A stretch of DNA of 64,000 nt. It comes from Gluconacetobacter takamatsuzukensis (lineage in GTDB: Bacteria; Pseudomonadota; Alphaproteobacteria; Acetobacterales; Acetobacteraceae). The first letter of the stretch is position 1, and the number at the start of each line of letters is the position of its first letter. Shown here piece after piece: positions 33,651 to 42,314 of this stretch. A program made the translations under genes and the position numbers. Where the stretch lies: positions 460,935-524,934 of the forward strand of contig NZ_JABEQK010000001.1 in NCBI RefSeq assembly GCF_014174275.1, given 5' to 3'. The notes below the pieces were generated by a model. That model searched no databases, was not told the DNA's origin, and worked only from the letters and a program-made list of their open reading frames with translations.

Positions 33651-34101
33651 AGATGGGGGGGCGGAGGTGGAGGGTGATGCGCATGGCTTCGGCCGAGAGG
33701 CGGGCGCCGCTGGCGGTGGCGGCCGTGAGATCGATATCCACCTGGTGGTTGTTTTCCATCAGCTTGCTGCCCAGGCCCTTGCCCATCGTCGCCTCGGCCT
33801 GCACCGCCCAGTAGGTGCCGTCGAAATCCTGCAGGCGGGCGAGGTTGCGGACGGTGCCGTGGCCCTGGATGTGCGAATAGCCGACGCTGCCCAGCCCACC
33901 GCCGGAAATCGTGAAGTCGTAGGAGCGGCCGGCATAGACCAGTTGCCCGGTGCCCCAGGTGTAGCCCGCGCCGACTCCGATCTCCTTCATCATGAAGGTG
34001 ACGTGCCCGGTCGTCATGGCTGCCGGGTCGGGCGTTGCGCAAACCGCCGCATGGAGGCCCAGGGCGTAGAGAGACAGTCCGGCGGACAGGATTTTCTTCA
34101 C
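33649..34101 (-). CDS. exported protein, function unknown
   Basis: 150 residues from a GTG strongly supported by GAGGAGGATGCAGC upstream. Signal peptide MKKILSAGLSLYALGLHAAV to about CAT, then a mature domain rich in Gly and beta-type residues: VGAGYTWGTGQLVYAGRSYD, FTISGGGLGSVGYSHIQGHG and FDGTYWAVQAEATMGKG. The pattern suggests an all-beta periplasmic protein, but I do not recognise the family. No operon partner is visible; the stop codon lies in repeat D. Confidence 0.75.
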   Translation of the reverse strand: MKKILSAGLSLYALGLHAAVCATPDPAAMTTGHVTFMMKEIGVGAGYTWGTGQLVYAGRSYDFTISGGGLGSVGYSHIQGHGTVRNLARLQDFDGTYWAVQAEATMGKGLGSKLMENNHQVDIDLTAATASGARLSAEAMRITLHLRPPI

Positions 34102-34224
34102 GCTGCATCCTCCTCGACAGGGTGCGTGCCGGTCGGCGGCTCCTCACTCAAGACCGATCTCACGGATTTTACAATGTGCCTGATGCATCCTTGGGCCGGC
34201 GGGCTGTCGCATTGCCTGGGCCAC

Positions 34225-34250
34225 ATCATATAGCATGTTGCATATTTCTG
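34225..34250. promoter_or_regulatory. AT-rich imperfect palindrome upstream of mntH
   Basis: ATATAGCATGTTGCATAT has matching outer arms (ATAT and an inner GCA/TGC pair). It lies about 75 bases before the mntH start and could be a manganese or iron regulator site (MntR or Mur type). The similarity to known boxes is only general, so this is tentative. Confidence 0.3.
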
Positions 34251-34318
34251 GTGTCTGGCCCTAGGCTGGGGCCGCAGGCGGTCCGTAATCCCGTTTCCGG
34301 CGGAGGGCGTTCCCATCG

Positions 34319-35683
34319 ATGTCTGATCGTTCTTCCGGCGCGGATGCGTCCATCGGCATGAAAGAGGATGGCGGCAGGGGGCGTGCGGGATCGGCACCCG
34401 GCCTGGCCGATATCAGCGGCTCGATCCGGATTCCGGCGGGGGCTGCCGGGTGGCGGCGGCTGCTGGCGTTCCTTGGGCCGGGCTACATGGTTTCGGTCGG
34501 CTATATGGACCCCGGCAACTGGGCAACCGACCTCGCCGGCGGTTCGGCGTTCGGCTACACGCTGCTGTCGGTCGTCATGCTGTCCAACCTGATGGCCATC
34601 CTGTTGCAGGCTTTGTCGGCGCGGCTGGGGATCGCTACCGGCCGCGACCTGGCGCAGGCCTGTCGGGACCGGTTTGCGCCGTGGGTGGCCGTGGTGCTGT
34701 GGGTGGCGTGCGAGGCCGCGATCATTGCCTGCGACCTGGCCGAGGTTATCGGCACCGCCATCGCGCTGCAATTGCTGTTCGGTATTCCCTTGTTGCCCGG
34801 CGCGGTGATCACGGCGCTGGACGCGGCGGTGGTGCTGATGCTGGTGAATCGGGGGTTCCGCGTGCTGGAGGCCTTCGTGATCGGGCTGCTGAGCGTGATC
34901 GCGGTGTGTTTCGCGATCCAGATCGTGGCCGCCGCCCCGCCCGTGGCGGCGGTGCTGCGAGGGCTGGTGCCCCGGCCGGCGATCCTGACCGACCCCGGGA
35001 TGCTGTATGTTGCCATCGGCATCATCGGGGCGACGGTGATGCCGCATAATCTGTACCTGCATTCCTCGATCGTGCAGAGCCGGGCCTATGAGCGGTCGGA
35101 GGCCGGGCGGCGGGATGCCATCCGCTGGGCCACCTGGGACAGCACGCTGGCACTGATGATGGCGTTTTTCGTCAATGCCGCGATCCTGATCGTGGCCGCT
35201 GTCGCCTTTCATGAGAGCGGGCATCGGGACGTGGCCGATATCGGGCAGGCGTGGCGCCTGATCTCGCCCCTGCTGGGGCTGGGGGCGGCCGCGACGCTGT
35301 TTGCCGTGGCGCTGCTGGCGGCAGGGATGAATTCGACCGTGACCGGGACCCTGGCCGGGCAGATCGTGATGGAGGGGTTCCTGGATCTGCGCCTGCCGCC
35401 CTGGGCGCGGAGGCTGGTCACGCGGGGGCTGGCCATCGTCCCGGTCGTGGTGGTGACGGCGCTGTATGGCGATTCGGGCGTCGACCGGCTGCTGGTGTTC
35501 AGCCAGGTGGTGCTGTCGCTGCAATTGCCGTTTGCCGTCACTCCGCTGGTCTGGTTTGTGTCCGACCGGCGGATGATGGGGCCCTTTGCCATTTCCCGCC
35601 CGGTTGCCGGCCTGTCCTGGGCGGTGGCGCTGGTTATCCTGGGGCTGAACGGCAAGCTGCTGTGGGATGTGCTGGCGGGCTGA
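34319..35683 (+). CDS. mntH: Nramp-family Mn(II)/Fe(II) transporter
   Basis: 454 residues with 11 predicted membrane helices. It couples proton entry to Mn(II), and often Fe(II), import. The metal-site motif of helix 1, [15 protein letters not shown], is at residues 61-75 (DPGN at 64-67), and the helix 6 motif [19 protein letters not shown] around 240; both carry the metal-binding Asp, Asn and Met. The N-terminal 40 residues are longer than usual and hydrophilic. The 3' end overlaps the convergent phosphatase gene by 50 bases. Confidence 0.95.
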   Translation: MSDRSSGADASIGMKEDGGRGRAGSAPGLADISGSIRIPAGAAGWRRLLAFLGPGYMVSVGYMDPGNWATDLAGGSAFGYTLLSVVMLSNLMAILLQALSARLGIATGRDLAQACRDRFAPWVAVVLWVACEAAIIACDLAEVIGTAIALQLLFGIPLLPGAVITALDAAVVLMLVNRGFRVLEAFVIGLLSVIAVCFAIQIVAAAPPVAAVLRGLVPRPAILTDPGMLYVAIGIIGATVMPHNLYLHSSIVQSRAYERSEAGRRDAIRWATWDSTLALMMAFFVNAAILIVAAVAFHESGHRDVADIGQAWRLISPLLGLGAAATLFAVALLAAGMNSTVTGTLAGQIVMEGFLDLRLPPWARRLVTRGLAIVPVVVVTALYGDSGVDRLLVFSQVVLSLQLPFAVTPLVWFVSDRRMMGPFAISRPVAGLSWAVALVILGLNGKLLWDVLAG

Positions 35684-36251
35684 CCGCCGGCAGCGCGAAC
35701 AGGCCGGCGCCGCCCTGTGGGGGCGGGGCGGCGAGGAGATCGGGCACCTGGCCGCGCGCGAGGGCCCAGAGCAGCCGCAGCGGGCCGCCATGGGCGATGA
35801 CGCCGGCCGGCTGGCCCGCGTGCAGCAGGTTGGTCCAGAAGGACAGGGTGCGCCGGCGCAGGGCGGCGCCGCTCTCGCCGCCTGGGGGTGCGAAATCCTC
35901 GGGGTCCGCCGCCCAGCGATCGAGGGCGGTGCGATCGATCTCCGCCCACGGGCGGCCCTCCCAGATGCCGAAATCCAGTTCCGCCAGGCGGGGGTCGATC
36001 CGCAATTCCAGGCCGGTCGCGCCGGCCAGCCGTGCGGCGACCATGCGGCAGCGGGCGGCCGGTGCGCTGTGGAGCACGCGGATTGCGGCACCGCGCGCCA
36101 GCACCGCCAGCCCGTCGGCATAGGCCTCCCACCCCGGGCGCAGGGCGACGTCCAGCCGGCCGTAACAGGTGCCGGGGGGCATTGCCACGGGCGGGTGACG
36201 GGCCAGAAGCAGGGAACGGCTGGCGGCCGGATCGGCGGGAGGGAGGGTCAT
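35634..36251 (-). CDS. histidine phosphatase, probably alpha-ribazole phosphatase (CobC-like)
   Basis: 205 residues from [20 protein letters not shown]. Phosphoglycerate-mutase-type fold: the catalytic motif is [20 protein letters not shown] (residues 14-33, with the RH pair followed by a family-typical YGR), then [17 protein letters not shown] (about 62), [18 protein letters not shown] (about 88) and the second His in [13 protein letters not shown] (about 150). The YGR spacing is characteristic of alpha-ribazole-5'-phosphate phosphatases of cobalamin assembly. It lies beside the B12 riboswitch-btu genes, which supports this, but the family is broad. Confidence 0.75.
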   Translation of the reverse strand: MTLPPADPAASRSLLLARHPPVAMPPGTCYGRLDVALRPGWEAYADGLAVLARGAAIRVLHSAPAARCRMVAARLAGATGLELRIDPRLAELDFGIWEGRPWAEIDRTALDRWAADPEDFAPPGGESGAALRRRTLSFWTNLLHAGQPAGVIAHGGPLRLLWALARGQVPDLLAAPPPQGGAGLFALPAVSPPAHPTAACRSAPG

Positions 36252-36413
36252 GTCCGCGATCAATCGGGATCGGGGGCCTGCGATCAAGGGAAAAGAAACA
36301 ATGCCGCTGGACGGGCTGGTTTCGCGGAAACGTTGCGTGCCCCGGATCGGGGCGTGGGGCGCGCCTGTTCCGGCTGGGGTAAGGGTTTTATTGCTTGAGC
36401 GCGTGCGTTTTTC

Positions 36414-36441
36414 TTGACAGGGAAGGCGCAGATTCTATGAA
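36414..36441 (+). promoter_or_regulatory. sigma-70-type promoter before the cobalamin riboswitch
   Basis: TTGACA and TATGAA separated by 16 bases, immediately before the riboswitch. TTGACA is a perfect -35 box. Confidence 0.65.
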
Positions 36442-36447
36442 GGGCGC

Positions 36448-36662
36448 GATGGTTCCTCGTTAATGAGGATTAAAAGGGAACACAGTGCGGGTCGCGAGGC
36501 CCAAGCCTGTGGCTGTCCCCGCAACTGTAGGCGGCATGTTCACGCATCGCCGGGCGTCATGGCCCGGGGCCACTGGGGTTTCGTTCGACCCGGGAAGGCC
36601 ATGCGGGACGACAACCGCGAGCCAGGAGACCTGCCGTCAGCACTGGTTGCGACCGGGAACCG
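36448..36662 (+). ncRNA. cobalamin riboswitch
   Basis: All sequence hallmarks of an adenosylcobalamin-type aptamer appear in order: GGGAACACAGTGCGGGTCGC (P3-P5 start, about 36476), GGCTGTCCCCGCAACTGTAG (about 36511) and the B12 box GAGCCAGGAGACCTGCC (36618-36634). A GC-rich stem-loop domain lies between. The following GGTTGCGACCGGGAACC probably belongs to the expression platform, and the btuB start lies within about 110 bases. It would repress btuB expression when intracellular B12 is sufficient. Confidence 0.95.
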
Positions 36663-36770
36663 TCAGGCGGGGTGATCTGGCGGGCGGACAGGGACGTCAT
36701 CGCGGTATCGGATGACGGATCTTGGCCCGTGCTCTCGTGGCAGCCGCGCATGGTCACGAGAACGGTCCCG

Positions 36771-38891
36771 ATGCACGATTTTCGCTCGCTTCTTTTTTTC
36801 TCCACGCTGTTTACTGCTGCCGGCCTGTCGGGCGTGCTGGCGCAGGAGGCGCCCGTTGCATCGGTGGCGCCCGTGCCCGCGAAGGCGCCTGCCGTCCGCC
36901 CAGCGACCGCGACGACGCGGCCGGTGGCGCCTGCCGGCAACCATGTCGCGCTGACGCAGAAGGATGCGGGGGAGGCGATTACCGTCAGCGCCGCCCGCCG
37001 GCCGGTCAGCGTGGACGATATCGGTTCCAGCGTGACCATCGTCACCGAGCAGCAGATCCAGACCCAGCAGCGCCGCGGCCTGGCGGATATCCTGGTGCGC
37101 CAGCCGGGGCTGAATGTTGTGCAGACGGGTGGGTTCGGGGGCACGACCTCGATTTTCATGCGCGGGAACAATGCGAACGAGGTCAAGGTCCGGCTGGACG
37201 GCATGGACATCAATGACGGGAGTTCGACCAGCGGCGCGTTCGATGCCGGGCAGTTCGTGACCGATGGCATGGGGCGGATCGAGATCCTGCGCGGGCCGCA
37301 GAGCGGCCTGTATGGCGCCGATGCCATGGCGGGCGTGATCGACATCACCACCGCGCAGGGGCAGGGGCGCTTTACGCCGTTCGTCCGGCTCGAGGGCGGG
37401 GAATATGGGACCTTCAACCAGGTGCTGGGTGCGCGGGGCAGCAAGGGGCGGTTTCATTACAATATCGAGCTTTCCCATTACCGCATGGATGGATTCAACA
37501 ATATCCCGTCCTATATCGAGCGGGCCTATGGCGCCGACCGCCAGCAGCGGGAGGAGGGGAACCGCAACGACAACCGGAGCGCCAATATCCGGCTGGGATA
37601 TGATGTGACGCGGACGTTCGACGTGGGGCTGACGGCGCGGCTGATCCAGTCGAATTATCATTCCTATTCGGTCTATGACCTGCAGAGCGAGAATCTGTAT
37701 GGCGATTCCGGCGTGCGGGAGCAGAACAACAAGAACCAGGCGATCGTGCGCGGGACGGCGCATCTTGTCTCGTTCAACGGGCTGTTCGACCAAGTGATCG
37801 GGCTGGGATACATGACCAACCGCAATCGCTGGACGGAGACGGGCACCAGCTATGGCAGCGCGGTCAACCCCGATCCCGATTATTATCGTTCCGAACGGCT
37901 GAAGATCGACTGGCATGGCACTTTCGACCTCAAGCGCTATGGCCAGTTCCTGATCGGTGCCGAACATTTCCACGACAGTTTCAACACCAGCCATACCGCT
38001 TCCAGCATGTGGGACAGCGGATATGACAATTCGGCCGGCATGGATACGACGGCGGGATACGGGCAGTATCAGGGGAACTGGAACCGGATCCTCTATGGTG
38101 CGGCCAATATCCGTTACGATGCGAATTCGCGCTACGGCAATCATGTGACCTGGCGGGTGGCGCCGGCCATCCACGTGCCGGGCACAGGCACCATCATCAA
38201 GGCGAGCGCGGGTTCGGGATTTCATGGGCCTTCGCTGTATCAGCTCTTCGCCAACCAGGTTGGTGTGGGATATTCGGAAAAAGGCAATCCGAACCTGCGG
38301 GCGGAGCAGCTGATCGGCTACGATGCCGGGATGGAGCAGAAGCTGCTGCATGATCGCCTGAAATTCGGTGCCACCTGGTATGACAACCGGGTGAGGAATC
38401 TGATCCAGTCGTCCCTGGCGATCGATTCTTCGTATAACTACAATTATTCGTACGAGAATGTGGCGAAGGCGCGGATGTATGGCGTGGAGGCCTTTCTGAA
38501 CTGGAAGGCGCGCAGCGATCTGGAATTCAACCTGAGCTACACCTGGACCCATGCGCGCGACGAGACGGCGCATATGGAATTGCAGCAGCGGCCGCAGCAT
38601 AAATTCAATTTCAATACGACGTGGACGCCGATCCGGGATCTGACATTCTCGGGCAACATTCTTTATACCAGCGGTTGGCGCGACCTGCCGGTGATCGGCA
38701 GCGAGACATGCAGTATCTGTGCCAAGGGGCATGGGTATGTCACGATCGACATCGCGGCCAATTACAAGATCAACCGATTTGTCTCGGTCTATGCCCGCGC
38801 GGACAATCTGCTGAACAGGCAATATGAGGAGCCGATCGGATATTTGCAGCCGGGGCGCGGCGGGTATGGCGGCTTTACGCTGTCTTACTGA
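36771..38891 (+). CDS. btuB: TonB-dependent vitamin B12 receptor
   Basis: 706 residues from MHDFRSLLFFSTLFTAAGLS; an ATG seven codons earlier is equally possible. Signal peptide to about VLAQE. A linker rich in Ala and Pro precedes the TonB box-like EAITVSAARRPVSVDDIGSS, the plug (ADILVRQPGLNVVQTGGFGG, then SIFMRGNNANEVKVRLDGM and RIEILRGPQSGLYGADAMAG) and a barrel ending RGGYGGFTLSY. The plug sequence resembles BtuB, and the riboswitch upstream plus btuFCD downstream settle the substrate as cobalamin or a corrinoid. First gene of a four-gene operon. Confidence 0.93.
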   Translation: MHDFRSLLFFSTLFTAAGLSGVLAQEAPVASVAPVPAKAPAVRPATATTRPVAPAGNHVALTQKDAGEAITVSAARRPVSVDDIGSSVTIVTEQQIQTQQRRGLADILVRQPGLNVVQTGGFGGTTSIFMRGNNANEVKVRLDGMDINDGSSTSGAFDAGQFVTDGMGRIEILRGPQSGLYGADAMAGVIDITTAQGQGRFTPFVRLEGGEYGTFNQVLGARGSKGRFHYNIELSHYRMDGFNNIPSYIERAYGADRQQREEGNRNDNRSANIRLGYDVTRTFDVGLTARLIQSNYHSYSVYDLQSENLYGDSGVREQNNKNQAIVRGTAHLVSFNGLFDQVIGLGYMTNRNRWTETGTSYGSAVNPDPDYYRSERLKIDWHGTFDLKRYGQFLIGAEHFHDSFNTSHTASSMWDSGYDNSAGMDTTAGYGQYQGNWNRILYGAANIRYDANSRYGNHVTWRVAPAIHVPGTGTIIKASAGSGFHGPSLYQLFANQVGVGYSEKGNPNLRAEQLIGYDAGMEQKLLHDRLKFGATWYDNRVRNLIQSSLAIDSSYNYNYSYENVAKARMYGVEAFLNWKARSDLEFNLSYTWTHARDETAHMELQQRPQHKFNFNTTWTPIRDLTFSGNILYTSGWRDLPVIGSETCSICAKGHGYVTIDIAANYKINRFVSVYARADNLLNRQYEEPIGYLQPGRGGYGGFTLSY

Positions 38892-38895
38892 CAGG

Positions 38896-39738
38896 ATGCG
38901 CGGGTGGCGGCGCTGCGGGACCGTGCTGCTGGCGGTGGTGCTGGCAGGGGGCGCGCGGGCCGAGCCCCGGCACCGGATCGTTTCGCTTAATCTGTGTACC
39001 GACCAGTTGTTGCTGCAACTGGTGCCGGCCCGCGATATCGCGGGCCTGTCGCCGCTGGCGCGGGATTGCGCCTATTCCGTGATGTGCCTCCAGGCGCGGT
39101 CGGTGCCTGCCATTCGGCCCTCGGCCGAGGCGGTGGTCGCGGCGCGGCCTGACCTGGTGGTGGGTGGGCGCTATGCCAGCGTGACCGCCCTGCTGGCGGC
39201 GCGGCAGGCGGGGATGCCGGTCGAGCTGTTCGACCCTGTCGAGCGGCTGGCGGATGTGCCGGACCAGATCGCAGCGGTGGCGAATGCGGCGGGGGTGCCG
39301 GAGCGGGGACGGGCGCTGGTCGACGCCTTCAGGGCGCGTCTGGCGGCCTATCCTGTGTCGGCGGGTGGGAATGGTGCCCCGTCGGCGATGATCTATGCTG
39401 CCAACGGGTTCGTCACCCGTGCGGGGTCGCTGGCTGACGACATGCTGGTGCGTGCCGGGTTCCGTAACGCCGCGAACGGGCTGGACGGGCGGCATGCGCT
39501 TGGGGTGTCGCTGGAGAGCCTGCTGGCCCGGCCGCCCGACCTGCTGGTCGTGGCGCGCTCGGATGTCGGTATCTCGCTGGCGCAGGCGGTGCTGGACCAT
39601 CCGGCCTTGCGCGATGCTTTTCCTGCCGCGCACCGTCTATCCCTGCCCGACCGGCTGTGGCTGTGCGGCCTGCCGCAGACGCTCGATACGCTGGACAAGC
39701 TGATCGCGGCCCGCAAGGCGCTGGAGACTTCCCGATGA
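38896..39738 (+). CDS. btuF: cobalamin-binding periplasmic protein
   Basis: 280 residues from MRGWRRCGTVLLAVVLAGGA, with signal peptide to about ARAEP. The substrate-binding fold shows HRIVSLNLCTDQLLLQLVPA (about residue 25), then RPDLVVGGRYASVTALLAA, and a C-terminal GLPQTLDTLDKLI. The domain is that of the BtuF/TroA-type helical-backbone binding proteins. It delivers B12 to BtuCD. Its stop codon overlaps the btuC start (ATGA). Confidence 0.9.
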   Translation: MRGWRRCGTVLLAVVLAGGARAEPRHRIVSLNLCTDQLLLQLVPARDIAGLSPLARDCAYSVMCLQARSVPAIRPSAEAVVAARPDLVVGGRYASVTALLAARQAGMPVELFDPVERLADVPDQIAAVANAAGVPERGRALVDAFRARLAAYPVSAGGNGAPSAMIYAANGFVTRAGSLADDMLVRAGFRNAANGLDGRHALGVSLESLLARPPDLLVVARSDVGISLAQAVLDHPALRDAFPAAHRLSLPDRLWLCGLPQTLDTLDKLIAARKALETSR

Positions 39739-40739
39739 TCGATCGTCGCGACTATCCGCTGATCGCCGTGCTGGCGGCGGGCGTGCTGGGGATGCTGGTC
39801 CTGTCGCTGGCCTGGGGAGACAGCCCGGTTTCGCTGCCGGCGGCGCTGCGCGACCTGATGGCCGGACGGCATAGCGTGGGGGCGATCATCGTTGGCCAGT
39901 TGCGCCTGCCGCGCGCGATCCTCGGGGTTTCGATCGGGGCGGCGCTGGGGCTGTGCGGGGCAGTGATGCAGGGGTATCTGCGCAATCCGCTGGCCGATCC
40001 CGGTTTGCTGGGCGTGTCCGGCGGGGCGGCGCTGGGCGCGGTGCTGGTCTTCTATACCGGGTTGGCCGGCCTGTCGGCGGTGCTGCTGCCGGCGGGCGGG
40101 CTGGCGGGGGCGCTGCTGGCGGTGCTGCTGCTGCTGGGGCTGGTGGGGCAGGGCGGCACGCTGGTGCTGCTGCTGGCCGGGGCGGCGCTGAGCAGTTTCG
40201 CGGCCGCGCTGACGGCGATGGCGATGAACCTGATGCCCAGCCCCTATGCGGCCTATGAGGTGATGCGCTGGGTGATGGGGTCGCTGACCGACCGGACCAT
40301 GACCGATGTCGGAATCAGCCTGCCCGGTACCGTCGCGGGGTGCCTGCTGATGCTGACGACCGCGCTGGCGCTGGATGCGCTGGCGCTGGGGGACGAGGTG
40401 GCCGAGAGCATGGGCTTTCGCCTGCGTGGGCTTTGGGGTGTTCAGACCCGCGTTGTGGTGGGGGCGGCTGTTGCGGTCGGGTCCTGCGTTGCGGTCAGCG
40501 GGGCGATCGGTTTTGTGGGGCTGGTGGTGCCGCATCTGCTGCGGCCGCTGACGGGGCACCAGCCTTCGCGCCTGCTGCTGCCTTCCGCGCTGGGGGGGGC
40601 GCTGCTGCTGCTGGTTGCCGATGCGGCGGTGCGGCTGCTGTCGGGGGCGACCGAGATCCAGATCGGTGTGCTGACGGCGCTGATCGGGGCGCCTGTCTTC
40701 TTCCACCGGGTGATTGCCATGCGGCGGGGCCAGTCATGA
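39735..40739 (+). CDS. btuC: cobalamin ABC transporter permease (FecCD family)
   Basis: 334 residues from MIDRRDYPLIAVLAAGVLGM with about ten membrane helices. The family motif QLRLPRAILGVSIGAALGLC (about residue 50-70), GAVMQGYLRNPLADPGLLGV (about 75) and the C-terminal GAIGFVGLVVPHLLRPLTGH (about 255-275), the coupling region to the ATPase, are all present. It works with BtuF and BtuD. ATGA overlaps join it to both neighbours, indicating translational coupling. Confidence 0.93.
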   Translation: MIDRRDYPLIAVLAAGVLGMLVLSLAWGDSPVSLPAALRDLMAGRHSVGAIIVGQLRLPRAILGVSIGAALGLCGAVMQGYLRNPLADPGLLGVSGGAALGAVLVFYTGLAGLSAVLLPAGGLAGALLAVLLLLGLVGQGGTLVLLLAGAALSSFAAALTAMAMNLMPSPYAAYEVMRWVMGSLTDRTMTDVGISLPGTVAGCLLMLTTALALDALALGDEVAESMGFRLRGLWGVQTRVVVGAAVAVGSCVAVSGAIGFVGLVVPHLLRPLTGHQPSRLLLPSALGGALLLLVADAAVRLLSGATEIQIGVLTALIGAPVFFHRVIAMRRGQS

Positions 40740-41524
40740 CCGGGTTGGCTGCGCGTGGGGTGACGCTGTCGCTGGGGGGGCGGAGGGTGCTGCACGAGGC
40801 GAGTGTGGGGGTGGCGCCGGGTGAAATCGTGGGGGTGATCGGCCCCAATGGGGCGGGCAAGAGCACGTTGTTGCGCGCGCTGGCTGGCATCCAGCGCCCC
40901 GATGCGGGCGTGGTGATGCTGGATGGCCGCGAACTGGCGGGGATGGCGCCGGGTGACCGGGCGCGGCGCCTGTCCTTTCTGCCGCAGGAGGAGATGCCGC
41001 CGCCGCCGATGCGGGTCGAGGATCTGGTGGCGTTTGGGCGGCTGCCGCATCGGGCGGCGCGGGACGAGGCGCGGGATCGGGCGGCGGTGGCGCGTGCGCT
41101 GGGGGAGACCGGATTGCTGGACCTGCGGGGGCGGCCCGGCAGCCAGTTGTCGGGGGGGGAGCGCGCGCGCCTGCGGCTGGCGCGGGCGCTGGCGGTCGAG
41201 GCGCCCTATCTGCTGGCCGACGAGCCGGTGGCGGCACTGGACCCCGCCCATGCGCTGGCGGTGATGGCGTCGTTCGGCCGGCTGGCGGAAGGGGGCAGGG
41301 GGGTGGCGGTGGTGCTGCACGACCTGACCCTGGCCGGGCGGTTCTGCCATCGGCTGGTGCTGATGCGGGACGGGCGTGTCGCGGCGCACGGGCGGCCGGC
41401 GGAGATCCTGACCGATGCAGCCATGCGTGCGGTCTATGGCGTGACCGTGCGGCGGGTGGGCGATGCGGTCGTGCCCTGGAGCCTGACCGATGGCAGGTCC
41501 GAAGAAAAGCAGGTGATTTCGTGA
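40736..41524 (+). CDS. btuD: cobalamin ABC transporter ATPase
   Basis: 262 residues. Walker A GPNGAGKST at residues 36-44, signature LSGGERARLRLARALA (about 140-155), Walker B YLLADEPVAALDPAHAL (about 160-175), and the switch His in VVLHDLTLAGRFCH (about 195). It powers BtuC. The final codons overlap a conserved promoter-like stretch at 41517-41546. Confidence 0.93.
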   Translation: MTGLAARGVTLSLGGRRVLHEASVGVAPGEIVGVIGPNGAGKSTLLRALAGIQRPDAGVVMLDGRELAGMAPGDRARRLSFLPQEEMPPPPMRVEDLVAFGRLPHRAARDEARDRAAVARALGETGLLDLRGRPGSQLSGGERARLRLARALAVEAPYLLADEPVAALDPAHALAVMASFGRLAEGGRGVAVVLHDLTLAGRFCHRLVLMRDGRVAAHGRPAEILTDAAMRAVYGVTVRRVGDAVVPWSLTDGRSEEKQVIS

Positions 41525-41546
41525 AAAATACGCGAAAGCGATAGTC
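41517..41546 (+). promoter_or_regulatory. conserved promoter-like sequence before the ACIII-caa3 operon
   Basis: Contains TTTCGT and GATAGT separated by 17 bases. A close relative (25 of 30 bases identical by my count) lies at 53204-53233, before the LpxH-like gene. Both lie at the end of an operon and shortly before the next one on the same strand, so a shared promoter or regulator site is likely. The start of transcription is not known. Confidence 0.5.
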
Positions 41547-41660
41547 TCGGCGCGGGTCACCGCGACGTGATGGGATCGTTTTTCGTCCGGGATGCGTTCG
41601 TGGGGGGAACGATGCCTGGGTGGATCGGGCCGCCCCGGTCTGCAAGGTGGAACATGGCCG

Positions 41661-42314
41661 ATGGCGGCTATATTCAGTCCACGGGCCAATGTCATCGTCG
41701 CGGTGACGATGCTGGGGGCCGTGGGTGCCGTTGCGGGGTTGTGCCTGTGGTGGTTTGCCTGGCCGCGTTCCGATTATGTCCGGCATGTCGGGTGGGCGAT
41801 CCAGCAGCCGGTTCCCTTCAGTCACCAGCATCATGTTGCGGGGCTGGGGATCGATTGCCGGTTCTGCCATAGCAGCGTGGAGCGTAGCGCGCAGGCCAGC
41901 CTGCCGCCGACCTTTACCTGCATGACGTGCCATTCGCAGATCTGGACCAATGCCGCCCTGCTGGCGCCGGTTCGCGACAGCCTGGCATCCGGCCGGCCCA
42001 TCGTCTGGGCGCGTGTGACGGATGTGCCGGATTACGTTTACTTCAACCACAGCATCCATGTTTCAAAAGGTGTGGGATGCGTGAGCTGCCATGGGGACGT
42101 GGCGCGCATGCCGCTGACCTTCAAGGCCAAGAGCCTGACGATGCAGTTCTGTGTGGACTGCCATCGCGATCCGGGGCCGAACCTGCGGCCTCTTGCCCAT
42201 GTCTATGACACGGACTGGCATCGGGACGATGCGACGCCGCCGCCGGCGGAGCTGATGCGGGCCTATCATATCGGCGGGCGGAACCTGACGGAGTGCTCAA
42301 TATGCCATCGCTAG
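41661..42314 (+). CDS. actA: alternative complex III, pentaheme cytochrome c subunit
   Basis: 217 residues from MAAIFSPRANVIVAVTMLGA, with AAGGTGG upstream. One N-terminal membrane helix anchors a periplasmic domain with five CxxCH heme motifs: CRFCH, CMTCH, CVSCH, CVDCH and CSICH. This count matches ActA. ActA takes electrons inside alternative complex III, a quinol:cytochrome c oxidoreductase unrelated to bc1. The end overlaps the actB start by 13 bases. It is the first gene of the 12-gene operon. Confidence 0.92.
   Translation: MAAIFSPRANVIVAVTMLGAVGAVAGLCLWWFAWPRSDYVRHVGWAIQQPVPFSHQHHVAGLGIDCRFCHSSVERSAQASLPPTFTCMTCHSQIWTNAALLAPVRDSLASGRPIVWARVTDVPDYVYFNHSIHVSKGVGCVSCHGDVARMPLTFKAKSLTMQFCVDCHRDPGPNLRPLAHVYDTDWHRDDATPPPAELMRAYHIGGRNLTECSICHR

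Noticed and set aside
34200..34318. Manganese (yybP-ykoY type) riboswitch before mntH
   Set aside because: The conserved loop sequences of that class are not visible; only an AT-rich imperfect palindrome is present.
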